Shown piece by piece: positions 16,670-27,476 of a DNA stretch of 64,000 bases. This DNA is from Sphingobacteriales bacterium 50-39 (lineage in GTDB: Bacteria; Bacteroidota; Bacteroidia; Chitinophagales; Chitinophagaceae), in contig MKTZ01000012.1 in the NCBI GenBank assembly GCA_001898505.1, positions 62,927-126,926 on the forward strand. The letters are read 5' to 3'. The stretch's first letter is position 1. Each line of letters begins with the position of its first letter. The translations under genes were made by a program, and so were the position numbers. The notes beneath the pieces were generated by a model that was not told the DNA's origin, did not search any database, and worked only from the letters and a program-made list of their open reading frames with translations.

Positions 16670-16918
16670 TCAGTGCTGTACAGATTCGGCGGCAGTCTCC
16701 CGGGCATAGTTCATGACCTTTAAGATCACTTCAGCACGGGGTGATACCGTAACTTTCTCGAGGCCTTCAGCAGAAGATTGTAAAACCTGTAGTTTCTCGC
16801 GAAGCATCCAGTCTTCCTTGATCGCTGTCTCTATAGCAACCGTCAATTCTGGGGAAGACTCTTTGTACAAATAAAGCAAAAGATCCTCCGGTGTAAAGAG
16901 TGTCATAGGCAAAACCAT
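16670..16918 (-). CDS. small acidic cytoplasmic protein, unknown
   Basis: 82 aa; start may instead be the Met at position 5 (16906). Sequence such as LFTPEDLLLYLYKESSPEL and AIKEDWMLREKLQVLQ predicts an all-helical soluble protein. It resembles small proteins or anti-sigma-like N-terminal helices of Bacteroidota (helix, acidic turn, helix) but lacks a membrane segment, and I do not assign a function. It lies between ftsB and nth on the same strand, 46 bp before nth. Confidence 0.6.
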   Translation of the reverse strand: MVLPMTLFTPEDLLLYLYKESSPELTVAIETAIKEDWMLREKLQVLQSSAEGLEKVTVSPRAEVILKVMNYARETAAESVQH

Positions 16919-17054
16919 TTAATGTCCTAATATTTTCCGAAGCAGTAAAAAGTGAAACGTCCGCTATTAAAACGGAGTTTGGGTACTCCTTATTGTCCTC
17001 CCAAGGGAATAAATTAGATCTAAAGGGTAATTCTAAAGCGTAAGACTCTAAATG

Positions 17055-17363
17055 TCAACGTGTTGTAGATGGGCTTGCTTCCCGGATCAGGAAAAGATCC
17101 TCATTGTCCTTTTTCATCCGGTATTTCTCTCTGGCGTATTTTTCCAAAAGGGCCGGGTTGGATCTTAACTGTTCCAATTCTTCACGGGTGGTAGCGATCT
17201 GTTGTTCGTAGTACTTTTTGCTGGCTTCCAGCTTTCTCAATTCCTCCTTTTCCCGGAAATGGCTGGTGATAAAGTCCCGGGCGTCGAAAAACAGGATCCA
17301 GACCGTAAAGCCCAGCGCTGTCAGCACATATTTGTTCTTCAACCAGGTAGGAATGATATTCAT
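17055..17363 (-). CDS. ftsB: FtsB/DivIC-type septum formation protein
   Basis: 102 aa. One N-terminal transmembrane helix (VLTALGFTVWILFF, ~13-27) is followed by a coiled coil (EKEELRKLEASKKYYEQQI, ~38-75) and a C-terminal EKYAREKYRMKKDNEDLFLI block. These are the marks of FtsB/DivIC, a bitopic protein of the FtsQLB divisome subcomplex facing the periplasm. It sits downstream of enolase, as FtsB often does in bacteria, with a strong hairpin between them. Confidence 0.85.
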   Translation of the reverse strand: MNIIPTWLKNKYVLTALGFTVWILFFDARDFITSHFREKEELRKLEASKKYYEQQIATTREELEQLRSNPALLEKYAREKYRMKKDNEDLFLIREASPSTTR

Positions 17364-17367
17364 TTTA

Positions 17368-17394
17368 GTAACCCGGGCTGGCTGCCCGGGTTAC
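17368..17394. terminator. 11-bp perfect hairpin between eno and ftsB
   Basis: GTAACCCGGGC-TGGCT-GCCCGGGTTAC, an 11-bp stem with no mismatch, starts 4 bases upstream of the ftsB ATG. On the minus strand the stem is followed by TAAAATG rather than a T run, so it is either a weak terminator of eno or a structure controlling ftsB expression. Confidence 0.55.
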
Positions 17395-17404
17395 AAAGTA
17401 ACAA

Positions 17405-19697
<2,293 letters not shown>

Positions 19698-19723
19698 GCG
19701 CTTGATTTACCCTATAAAAGTAG

Positions 19724-21499
19724 TTAATCTATGGTAATATCGACGGCTCCGGAGGAGATAGTATCCTCATCCGCCGAGTATTCACCTCTAAGGGCATAAT
19801 AGCCAAATAATACCAGGCCAACTGCAATGGGAATAAAGATGATCACGAAAGTGCTCCATTGGATCTTTGTGCTGGGTATGGGATTACGCGCCATTTCGGA
19901 GATGGCCGTCTTTACCAGGAAGTAGAGCGCTATGGGGCCGAGGAGCAGCCAGACGATGCCCAATGCTCTTCTTACGGGGTTAAGGAAGCTTCTTCCTTTT
20001 ATGTAGAGCGCGCCAATGATCACACAAAGACCGATGACCAGTGCGGGGTAAAAAAGCCCGGTGAGTTTGCTGCTATGACCCATGGTCGTAAGCAGGACGG
20101 CAATAAAGGGGGTCAATCCTCCAAATACGCCATTGCCGATGTGATAAGGCAGCGACATAGAGGTATACCGTATCCGGGTGGGGAAGAGTTCTACCAGGAA
20201 GGCGGCAATTGGGCCGTACACCATGGTAACATACACGACCATGATAAAGATGACGACCACCATTTTTATGTAATCGCCCGTACCCAGGGATTTGCTGAGC
20301 TCTGTGATGGGTTTGAGGCTGGTATTGCCTGCGGCATAGAGGGTATCTTTTTTTGTCTCTGTAAGAACGAATCCATCTTCGTAGTGATGGATGGTGGAGG
20401 TGCTTCGCAGGATATTGCGGGTTTTGCCGATGAATGCGATATTGTTCCGGATCTCTTTTGCGGCGGGCACTTCCGTGCGTCCTGCGGGGTCGGACAAGTT
20501 TAGCAGCTGCTGAAAAAGGAAGGGATAGGTAGCCACAGAGAGGGCCATGCCGATGATCATGATCCATTTGCGGCCAATCTTATCGCTCCATCCTCCAAAC
20601 AAGAGGTAAAAGGGGGTTGCCGCGATGATGGCGAATATGAGGATGGTCTTGGACTGATCATAGTCGAGGTGGCAGGTGTTCTCCAAAAAAGCCTGAGCGT
20701 AGAACTGACCGGTGTAAAATACCACACCCTGTCCCATGGTGGCGCCAAACAGCGCCAATAATACCATTTTCAGGTTGTCCTTATGGCCGAAGCTTTCTTT
20801 CAGGGGGTTTTTGGAGGTCTTTCCTTCCGTCTGCAGCTGTTTGAACAAGGGGGACTCGCTCATCCTAAGGCGGATGTAGATGGATACGATGACCAGAAGA
20901 ATGGATATGAGAAAGGGGATACGCCAGCCCCAGTCATTGAATTTTTCGATACTACGGGCAGGGTCGGAGTCCAGCAGATGGCGTACCAGCAGGATCACGC
21001 CCAGGGATACCAATAAGCCTACCGTGGCTGTGGTTTGTATCCATGAGGTCCAGTAACCCCGGCGATGTTCGGGGGAATGTTCCGCTACGTAGGTAGCGGC
21101 GCCGCCATATTCTCCACCGAGGGCCAGGCCCTGCAATAGCCGTAGGAGCAGGACGATGAGCGGGGCGGCGAACCCGATGCTGTCATATTTTGGCACCAGG
21201 CCGATGGCAAAGGTGGATCCGCCCATGATGATCAGCGTCAGGAGAAAAGTGTATTTACGGCCTATCATATCTCCCAGGCGGCCAAAGACGAGGGCGCCGA
21301 AGGGCCGTACGATAAATCCTGCCGCAAAGGTCGCCAGCGTGGACAGCAAGGCTGCTGTTGGATTGCCTTTGGGAAAGAACTGGCTGGAGATGACGGTAGC
21401 CAGGCTTCCGAAAATATAGAAGTCATACCATTCTATCAGCGTCCCCAGGGACGAGGCAGTAATGATCTTGCGGATGCCGGTGGCGGGTGTTGATGACAT
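19724..21499 (-). CDS. MFS transporter, metabolite:H+ symporter (MHS) family
   Basis: 591 aa, an integral membrane carrier with about 12-14 segments. N-terminal GTLIEWYDFYIFGSLATV is the MHS hallmark. The MFS loop motif is FGRLGDMIGRKYTFLLT and its repeat GGWSDKIGRKWIMIIG. Relatives carry proline/betaine, shikimate, ketoglutarate or citrate; the substrate is not readable. Unusual features: a ~70-residue hydrophilic insertion before the last third (EVPAAKEIRNNIAFIGKTRN onward) and two extra C-terminal membrane helices (IVWLLLGPIALYFLVKTAI and TFVIIFIPIAVGLVLFGYY), making it longer than the usual 430-550 aa. Divergent from acs. Confidence 0.85.
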   Translation of the reverse strand: MSSTPATGIRKIITASSLGTLIEWYDFYIFGSLATVISSQFFPKGNPTAALLSTLATFAAGFIVRPFGALVFGRLGDMIGRKYTFLLTLIIMGGSTFAIGLVPKYDSIGFAAPLIVLLLRLLQGLALGGEYGGAATYVAEHSPEHRRGYWTSWIQTTATVGLLVSLGVILLVRHLLDSDPARSIEKFNDWGWRIPFLISILLVIVSIYIRLRMSESPLFKQLQTEGKTSKNPLKESFGHKDNLKMVLLALFGATMGQGVVFYTGQFYAQAFLENTCHLDYDQSKTILIFAIIAATPFYLLFGGWSDKIGRKWIMIIGMALSVATYPFLFQQLLNLSDPAGRTEVPAAKEIRNNIAFIGKTRNILRSTSTIHHYEDGFVLTETKKDTLYAAGNTSLKPITELSKSLGTGDYIKMVVVIFIMVVYVTMVYGPIAAFLVELFPTRIRYTSMSLPYHIGNGVFGGLTPFIAVLLTTMGHSSKLTGLFYPALVIGLCVIIGALYIKGRSFLNPVRRALGIVWLLLGPIALYFLVKTAISEMARNPIPSTKIQWSTFVIIFIPIAVGLVLFGYYALRGEYSADEDTISSGAVDITID

Positions 21500-21643
21500 G
21501 TGCTCGCTAGTTGGTTATCGTTAGATGAATATTAAGGATTATGCAACCGTTGGCGTTAAAAGTAAAGTAAATGTAAATAGTTGCCGATTAAATTCTAAAT
21601 TTATGGCCCTTAATTTATTACTACTTAATACTACGATCGTCAT

Positions 21644-23605
21644 ATGAGCTATCCTTATCAGATCAGGTCCATGGAGCAGTATTTGTCCGAGTATAAGAGA
21701 AGTGTCGAGGACCCCGAAGGTTTCTGGGGAGGGATTGCCAGTCATTTCAGCTGGCATCGGAAATGGGACAAGGTGCTGGACTGGAATTTTACGGACCCGC
21801 GTGTAAAATGGTTCTCGGGGGCGCAATTGAACATTACGGAGAACTGTCTGGACAGGCATTTGGCCGAGAGAGGCGATCAGCCCGCCATTATCTGGGAGCC
21901 AAACGACCCGGAGGAGCATTTTCGCATATTGTCCTACAAGGAGCTGCATTTCAAGGTCTGCCAGTTTGCACAGGCGTTGAAGAACAATGGCGCGAAGAAA
22001 GGCGACCGGATCTGTATCTATATGCCCATGGTCCCCGAACTGGCCATTGCCGTGCTGGCCTGCGCCCGCATCGGGGCTATCCACTCGGTGGTATTCGGTG
22101 GATTTTCGGCTCAAAGCATTGCGGACAGGATACAGGATGCCCAGTGCAACCTGGTGATCACTTCGGATGGGGCTCACCGGGGGAACAAGCAGATCCCGCT
22201 CAAGTCTGTCATCGACGATGCCCTGGTACAATGCCCTTCCGTGAAAAAAGTGATCGTGCTGACGCGCACCCGCGTACCCGTGAGTATGATCAAGGGAAGG
22301 GATACCTGGTGGGAGGATGAGATCAGGAAAGTGGAGACACAGGGGAATCCTGCGTGCCCGGCTGAGACGATGGACGCCGAGGACATGCTGTTCATATTGT
22401 ATACTTCGGGGTCGACCGGTAAGCCCAAAGGCGTTGTGCATACCTGCGGGGGGTATATGGTGTATACCAATTATTCATTTGTAAATGTATTTCAATATCA
22501 GCCCGGTGACGTTTATTTCTGCACAGCGGACATTGGCTGGATTACGGGGCATAGTTATATTGTTTATGGACCGTTGAGCGCCGGCGCCACGAGTCTAATG
22601 TTCGAAGGGATCCCGACATATCCCGATGCCGGGCGGTTTTGGGATATCGTGGATAAGTTCAAGGTAAATATTCTTTATACGGCTCCAACGGCTATCCGCA
22701 GCCTGATGGGTTTTGGTCTCGACTTTGTGAAGAACAAGGATCTGAGTTCGCTGAAGGTGCTGGGCACCGTGGGCGAGCCTATCAACGAGGAGGCATGGCA
22801 TTGGTATCATGAGAATATCGGCAAAGGACGTTGTCCTATTGTCGACACCTGGTGGCAGACCGAGACGGCGGGTATCCTTATTTCCAATATGGCCGGGATC
22901 ACCCCGCATAAGCCGGCGCATGCGACCCTGCCTTTACCGGGTGTGCAGCCGCTGCTGGTGGATGAGAAAGGGACGGCGATCCCGGGGGGAGATGCTGCCA
23001 AAGACGGTGTTTGGTTTGGCGCCGGGAAAACCGGTGAGCCTATTTCGGGTAACCTCTGTATAAAATTCCCCTGGCCCGCTATCCTGCGCACTACCTATGG
23101 CGATCATGAGCGTTGCCGGCAGACCTATTTTGCTACCTATCCCGGTCTTTATTTTACGGGAGATGGGGCGCTCCGGGATGCCGAAGGTAATTACCGCATC
23201 ACAGGACGGGTGGATGATGTACTGAACGTCAGCGGTCATCGCATCGGGACGGCCGAAGTGGAAAATGCCATCAACATGCATACGGGGGTGGTGGAGAGCG
23301 CTGTGGTGGGTTATCCGCATGATATCAAGGGGCAGGGTATCTATGCCTTTGTCATCTTCAATGGAGACAAGAGCGACGAGACCCGAGTCCGTCAGGCTAT
23401 CATACAGACAGTGGCCCGTATCATAGGTCCTATCGCCAAGCCGGATAAGATACAGCTGGTCGGCGGTCTTCCCAAGACCCGCAGTGGTAAGATCATGCGG
23501 AGGATCCTTCGGAAGATAGCCGAGGGAGAGACCCATAATCTGGGGGATACCACTACATTGCTCGATCCTGCTGTGGTGGAGGAGATAAAAACGGGAAGGC
23601 TGTAA
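21644..23605 (+). CDS. acs: acetyl-CoA synthetase
   Basis: 653 aa, full length. Makes acetyl-CoA from acetate, ATP and CoA via acetyl-AMP. The AMP-binding signature is YTSGSTGKPKGVVHTCGGY. Acetate-pocket residues fall in DIGWITGHSYIVYGPL and DTWWQTETAG. The TGDGALRDAEGNYRITGRVDD hinge and GHRIGTAEVENA follow. The regulatory Lys is in KTRSGKIMRRILRKIA near the C-terminus, which in other bacteria is acetylated to switch the enzyme off. Divergent from the MFS carrier (144 bp between), which might import its substrate. Convergent with the L,D-transpeptidase. Confidence 0.97.
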   Translation: MSYPYQIRSMEQYLSEYKRSVEDPEGFWGGIASHFSWHRKWDKVLDWNFTDPRVKWFSGAQLNITENCLDRHLAERGDQPAIIWEPNDPEEHFRILSYKELHFKVCQFAQALKNNGAKKGDRICIYMPMVPELAIAVLACARIGAIHSVVFGGFSAQSIADRIQDAQCNLVITSDGAHRGNKQIPLKSVIDDALVQCPSVKKVIVLTRTRVPVSMIKGRDTWWEDEIRKVETQGNPACPAETMDAEDMLFILYTSGSTGKPKGVVHTCGGYMVYTNYSFVNVFQYQPGDVYFCTADIGWITGHSYIVYGPLSAGATSLMFEGIPTYPDAGRFWDIVDKFKVNILYTAPTAIRSLMGFGLDFVKNKDLSSLKVLGTVGEPINEEAWHWYHENIGKGRCPIVDTWWQTETAGILISNMAGITPHKPAHATLPLPGVQPLLVDEKGTAIPGGDAAKDGVWFGAGKTGEPISGNLCIKFPWPAILRTTYGDHERCRQTYFATYPGLYFTGDGALRDAEGNYRITGRVDDVLNVSGHRIGTAEVENAINMHTGVVESAVVGYPHDIKGQGIYAFVIFNGDKSDETRVRQAIIQTVARIIGPIAKPDKIQLVGGLPKTRSGKIMRRILRKIAEGETHNLGDTTTLLDPAVVEEIKTGRL

Positions 23606-23626
23606 CCGAGTGGCGGGGCCGGGTCT

Positions 23627-24178
23627 CTAGTGCTGGATGATCACTTTTGTTCCGACGGGGCAGATGCTGTACAGTTCATCCATATCTTCACATTTCAGGG
23701 AGATACAGCCATTTGTCCAGTTCTGATAATTGTCTACCGTCATTTCATCATGGGGCCATGTGCCGTGAATGGCGATGCCGTTGCCGGGGGAGGCGCTCTT
23801 GGGGATCAGCCCTTGTGCCTTTCTTTGCTTGAATTTGGCCAGGTCGGCAACGGTGGGGTAATCCAGGTCCATGATTTTATCCCATTTTTCATGCGGGCGT
23901 TTCGAAATAATGTGGTAGGTGCCTTCCGGGGTTTTTCTATCTCCCTGCATCATCTTGTCGTCTAAAGATTTGTTGCCAAATACGGCGGGGTAGCTGGCGT
24001 ACCAGCCCTGCTTGTCGTATACCTGGAGCTCATAACTGCTTTTGGTGACCAGTATATAGATATCCCCTTCGGGGTCGGGGTGAAAGAATCGTTTGTGAGC
24101 GGTGCGGCTGCGAGAGTCTTTAAACGCACAAAGGGTAATGAAGAACAAGCTTCCAAGGAGGATGTTACGGATAGACAT
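23627..24178 (-). CDS. L,D-transpeptidase (YkuD) family protein
   Basis: 183 aa. Exported by an N-terminal signal (ILLGSLFFITLCAFKDS). The YkuD domain covers nearly the whole mature protein: YELQVYDKQGWYASYPAVFG, TPEGTYHI, then the active-site block IAIHGTWPH and NWTNGCISLKCEDMDELY with catalytic His and Cys. Such enzymes form 3-3 peptidoglycan cross-links or attach proteins to the wall. The ALIPK-type insertion (FKQRKAQGLIPKSASPGNG) is common in this murein-transpeptidase subgroup. A second, unrelated L,D-transpeptidase-like protein lies at 59888-60739. Confidence 0.88.
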   Translation of the reverse strand: MSIRNILLGSLFFITLCAFKDSRSRTAHKRFFHPDPEGDIYILVTKSSYELQVYDKQGWYASYPAVFGNKSLDDKMMQGDRKTPEGTYHIISKRPHEKWDKIMDLDYPTVADLAKFKQRKAQGLIPKSASPGNGIAIHGTWPHDEMTVDNYQNWTNGCISLKCEDMDELYSICPVGTKVIIQH

Positions 24179-24421
24179 TTCGGATGAATTTACCCTTGGA
24201 CAACGAGGTCGGGATATGGTTTATTTCTAATGTGGGAAACTTTAACAAACTGGGAAAGCCGGGGTAAGTGGGTAGAAGGTGGTGGCGGGGTGGAAAAGCG
24301 GACCATGGGTCCGTGGGAACGAAGGGTCAAAAACAAAAACCAGTGCCAGGAATAGCACCGGTTACTACTACACATGAGAACTCAAATAAAGAATTCTCAG
24401 CTATTTTACCGACTGGCTGGT

Positions 24422-25246
24422 CTACCAATTGCCGAATCGCAAGCCAATCGTATAAGGACGCTGGTCCAATCCTTTCTGGAACATGCTTTTGGTGGTAAAA
24501 GAACCGTACAGGCTCAACAACCCCAGCTGCAGCTCCCCGATATAGGATATTTTCCAGGGGTCCATATCAAAATCGTCGTAAGTTTTATACTTCCCTGTGA
24601 CGGAACTCTTGAACTTCTGCCGGGAAGAGTACTTATAGCCGACACTGGCGCCCACGCTAAACCCAAAATCATGTCTCCCGTGCGGTGTAAAGTTAAAATT
24701 AAGCATTATTGGGACAGTGGCATAATCTGCGGCCAATTTGTTTTTGCTGTAATTGATGGTATCCATGAAAACCTCGGTGGGATTCTTCTTGAATTTAATA
24801 TTTTCCTCATACCGGTAGTTGTTCAGCTCGATGCCCAGTCCATACTTCAGATTGACCACATGTTTGATCATATTGAGCCGTTGCATGAACACCCAGATAT
24901 TGACATCGACGGATTTGCCCGTGCGCAGGCGAAACCAGTCCTTATTGGAGCCGGGAGCAAACGCCTGGGCGGACGCCGAAGAATAGTTCGTCTGGTCGTT
25001 GTAGTTAGCAAATCCCAGATCGAATATGAACCAGTTGGTAGTGAGATTGGAAGGGTTGCGCCGGTGATGCTGATGATAGACATGCACCGTATTGCTGTCT
25101 TCTTTATCGAACTTTCCATTTTTTACGATGATCAGGTTCCCGACGCGGATAGTATCCCTGGATGTCGTTCCTTTTCCTGTGGTATCGCTCTGTGCGTGGC
25201 TGGTCAGGGCCAGGCACAATCCTGCTAGTGAGAGGAGTCGCCTCAT
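24422..25246 (-). CDS. outer-membrane beta-barrel protein next to ECF system
   Basis: 274 aa. A signal peptide (LLSLAGLCLALTSHAQ) is followed by ~60 polar residues, then alternating aromatic strands (TTNWFIFDLGFANYNDQ, VNLKYGLGIELNNYRY, DFGFSVGASVGYKYSSRQ, YIGELQLGLLSLYGSFT) and the C-terminal IGLRFGNW ending in an aromatic residue. This fits the PorT-like/OMP_b-brl class. The gene is third after the sigma factor and anti-sigma-like gene (58 bp gap with a hairpin), so it may be part of the same envelope-stress unit. A 284-codon frame on the opposite strand is a shadow. Confidence 0.75.
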   Translation of the reverse strand: MRRLLSLAGLCLALTSHAQSDTTGKGTTSRDTIRVGNLIIVKNGKFDKEDSNTVHVYHQHHRRNPSNLTTNWFIFDLGFANYNDQTNYSSASAQAFAPGSNKDWFRLRTGKSVDVNIWVFMQRLNMIKHVVNLKYGLGIELNNYRYEENIKFKKNPTEVFMDTINYSKNKLAADYATVPIMLNFNFTPHGRHDFGFSVGASVGYKYSSRQKFKSSVTGKYKTYDDFDMDPWKISYIGELQLGLLSLYGSFTTKSMFQKGLDQRPYTIGLRFGNW

Positions 25247-25272
25247 ACATTTTCGTTTTTAAATGTCCGGAT

Positions 25273-25291
25273 AACGGGCCGGAGGCCCGTT
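25273..25291. terminator. hairpin between anti-sigma-like and barrel genes
   Basis: AACGGGCC-GGA-GGCCCGTT, 8-bp perfect stem with a 3-base loop. Not followed by a T run on the minus strand (ATCCGGACATT), so partial attenuation between the genes or a repetitive palindrome is more likely than full termination. Confidence 0.45.
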
Positions 25292-25304
25292 CTGAACGTG
25301 ATAA

Positions 25305-26534
25305 TTATTTTAATGCAAATTGAAAGCCTCCGATGGTGACCTTTTTGTTGTCATCATCTTCGCGGGCGGCAGATTTTTCCAGGACCCTGGTCACCTTCCG
25401 GAAGATGCCCCGCAATTTATTTTTTCTTGGAGAAGCTGTTTCCTCCGGGGAGCCGTCGTCCGAGTAGTTGACCTGGCTTAGCAGCGCCTGGGAGGCAAAT
25501 GATACGTTCGTATTGCCTGTTGCGTCATGCTGTGCCTGATCGCCGGCCGCGGCCAATGTCACTGGGGTCTTCGTGTTCCTATCGATCGTATTAGGAATTA
25601 CGACTGCCATTTCATGGCCCGGGTCGGTGTCGACAGTTTTGGTGGTCCTGGCCGGATCGACCTTTGCGGGTCTTGCCGGATCGGCCTGTGCAGGTCTTAC
25701 CGGATCGACCTGTGCCACTACCTGTGTTTTGTCTCCCGTCGGAGTGGACTTATTGTCCCCTTTCTTCTGTATGTAGTACGGATCAACTGACCGCGGAGTT
25801 ACAGGCGTTACGCGCTTTTTTTCATTGGAGGGCGCCGTGCTTGCAAGGACGGGGGTCTGGCGGGGCGCGGCTGTCGGGGCAGTTGTGGAGCTGTCGGAGC
25901 CGGACTGGGCCGTTGTTCCGGGGTGTTGGAGGCCGGACGCCGTTGCCGTGCGGTCGGAGTCATGAGAGCCGGCTGTGGCGACTTTCGTGAAGCTGCCGGA
26001 ATCGGGATGATTGAATGGATGGAAAATAAGCAAACCGACAGCACCCAGTATCAATGCTGCGGCGGCTATGCGCGCAAAGGGCAGCCACGCTATTTTTCTT
26101 GTGCGGGCTGGTTCTCTGCGATAGAGCAGTTCTTTATTGGGGAATGAGATGTCCGGATCAGGTGTACTCACCGTCCGTTGCAGCTGCTGGAGCTCGATAT
26201 TCTTTTCGGGATGTTGGCGGATGAAGCGGATGACGGCCTGGCGGGATGCCGGGTCCAGCTCGTCGTCGATGTATGAGAGGAACCAGGCTTCATAATTACC
26301 GGCGTGGATCAGGGGGGCGTCGATGCCGGAGGTTTCGGGTCTCAGCAACTGCTCCTTGCCGGAGAAAGAGGGCATTTCATCGGGGCTTATTCTGCATTGC
26401 AGGAGCAGCTCCAATTCTTCCTTCAGATCAGGATGTTCGTCGACAAATCTTTCCACGATCTGTCTGTCTGCCGGGGACAATTCATTGTCTACGTACAGCA
26501 GGAAAAACTCCTCATAATTATTTCGTGTGATCAT
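25305..26534 (-). CDS. membrane anti-sigma-like protein with duplicated N-terminal domain
   Basis: 409 aa. Residues ~5-65 and ~79-139 are tandem copies of one cytoplasmic helical domain: NYEEFFLLYVDNELSPADRQ and NYEAWFLSYIDDELDPASRQ, each with HP and a P-rich tail. Then comes one transmembrane helix (IAAAALILGAVGLLIF, ~156-171). The periplasmic part is Ser/Thr/Pro-rich and low-complexity, including three 8-residue repeats (VDPVRPAQ type), with a basic C-terminus. The YVDxELSxxxRQxVExFxxxHP pattern resembles anti-sigma N-terminal domains of Bacteroidota. The gene follows the ECF sigma gene by 5 bp. Inference: it binds that sigma factor; the doubled domain could hold two molecules. Confidence 0.72.
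   Translation of the reverse strand: MITRNNYEEFFLLYVDNELSPADRQIVERFVDEHPDLKEELELLLQCRISPDEMPSFSGKEQLLRPETSGIDAPLIHAGNYEAWFLSYIDDELDPASRQAVIRFIRQHPEKNIELQQLQRTVSTPDPDISFPNKELLYRREPARTRKIAWLPFARIAAAALILGAVGLLIFHPFNHPDSGSFTKVATAGSHDSDRTATASGLQHPGTTAQSGSDSSTTAPTAAPRQTPVLASTAPSNEKKRVTPVTPRSVDPYYIQKKGDNKSTPTGDKTQVVAQVDPVRPAQADPARPAKVDPARTTKTVDTDPGHEMAVVIPNTIDRNTKTPVTLAAAGDQAQHDATGNTNVSFASQALLSQVNYSDDGSPEETASPRKNKLRGIFRKVTRVLEKSAAREDDDNKKVTIGGFQFALK
25645..25716 (-). repeat. three 24-bp tandem repeats inside coding sequence
   Basis: Three consecutive 24-bp units (25645-25668, 25669-25692, 25693-25716) share the core CCGGATCGaCCTgTGC. They encode VDPVRPAQ-ADPARPAK-VDPARTTK in the periplasmic linker of the anti-sigma-like protein. 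Copy number can vary without changing the frame. Confidence 0.75.
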
Positions 26535-26539
26535 GAAGT

Positions 26540-27028
26540 TTATATTAGATTTTCCAGGCTGACTAAATAATTTTTCAATTGGATGCGGGCCCGGTGCAAG
26601 TACACTTTGACCTGGCTTTCATTCAATCCCGTGATCTGCCCTATCTCTTCATACGAATAGCCTTCGTAATCCTTTAACAGCACCAGGGAGCGTTGTGTCT
26701 CGTTCAGCCGGGCCAGCGCCTTTGCCAATACCTTTTTCAGATCCTGTGCCGGAGATGACCCTTCCACTCCTGCGTCTTCTTTGAACTCCTCCCGAAGCTG
26801 CACCCTTTTCACTTTCCGGATATGATCGATCATCTGGTGGTAGGCGATGGTAAAAAGATAGGATTTGCTTTTTACGGCCTGCACTTCTTCCCGGCATTTC
26901 CAAAGCTTTTCAAAGGCGGTCTGAACCACATCCCGGGCATCCTCTTCATGACGGAGATTCTTTAGGATGAACCTATAGACATTGTCCGCGTAGTTAGTTA
27001 CACATTCATTGAATTCTTTCTCAGTCAT
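26540..27028 (-). CDS. ECF RNA polymerase sigma factor
   Basis: 162 aa. Region 2: YADNVYRFILKNLRHEEDARDVVQTAFEKLWK and SYLFTIAYHQMIDHIRK. Region 4: LNETQRSLVLLKDYEGYSYEEIGQITGLNESQVKVYLHRARIQL (quoted here in part by position ~105-150). The size and layout are standard for group IV sigma-70 factors. Immediately followed by the membrane anti-sigma-like gene, forming a classic sigma/anti-sigma pair. Probably responds to an envelope signal and autoregulates this operon; no -35/-10 motif for it could be identified by eye. Confidence 0.92.
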   Translation of the reverse strand: MTEKEFNECVTNYADNVYRFILKNLRHEEDARDVVQTAFEKLWKCREEVQAVKSKSYLFTIAYHQMIDHIRKVKRVQLREEFKEDAGVEGSSPAQDLKKVLAKALARLNETQRSLVLLKDYEGYSYEEIGQITGLNESQVKVYLHRARIQLKNYLVSLENLI

Positions 27029-27119
27029 AAACAGCCGCTGTCGGGAAAGGTAAAGTTATAGTTCATCCGTTGTAGTACGAATGAGGGGGCAAAAATGTTA
27101 CAATAAGTGTAAAGAATTA

Positions 27120-27326
27120 TTAGTCTCTGGCAGACAATAAGTTACGTGTAAGCGATTCCCAAAGGATGAAGTCCGATTGAGCCTTTTTTTCACAGCCTTT
27201 GCCGCCGCATTCGCTGCTGCGCTCGACATTGGGGTCTGTCTTTTTACGGGAATAAGAAAAGAGGATGAGGCTGGTAGAAGCCACCAGGACAACCAGGAGA
27301 ATCCGTATGTAGGTTTTGGTCTTCAT
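27120..27326 (-). CDS. small membrane-anchored or exported protein, unknown
   Basis: 68 aa. The first 25 residues are a hydrophobic segment (YIRILLVVLVASTSLILFSY), followed by a short polar part with two Cys (SSECGGKGCEKKAQSDF) and LWESLTRNLLSARD. Could be an N-terminally anchored periplasmic peptide. It stands alone between the ECF operon and kbl on the minus strand, with a 12-bp hairpin just upstream. No family recognised. Confidence 0.5.
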   Translation of the reverse strand: MKTKTYIRILLVVLVASTSLILFSYSRKKTDPNVERSSECGGKGCEKKAQSDFILWESLTRNLLSARD

Positions 27327-27336
27327 GCTCTTGCTT

Positions 27337-27366
27337 TTATTGGCTTGACGGGGATCAAGCCAATAA
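27337..27366. repeat. 12-bp perfect hairpin upstream of small gene
   Basis: TTATTGGCTTGA-CGGGGA-TCAAGCCAATAA, 12 paired bases and a 6-base loop. It starts 11 bp upstream of the minus-strand small gene at 27326, and would be in its leader. No T tract on either side. Possible leader structure or operator. Confidence 0.5.
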
Positions 27367-27476
27367 TAAGACGAAGGTAGACATTAATTTGTTACAATTC
27401 AGGAAAAAAATACCCTTAGTTGTACAACCGATGAAGACTCAACTACTTACCTTTGGCCTCTTAAAAAAAATCTCTT

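Noticed and set aside
16970-17000. tRNA-like or terminator stem near the 82-aa gene
   Set aside because: Only a 5-bp imperfect stem, no T tract and no tRNA features.
24374-25228. 284-codon plus-strand frame
   Set aside because: Overlaps the barrel protein, which has a signal peptide and strand pattern; the plus frame has no recognisable domain.
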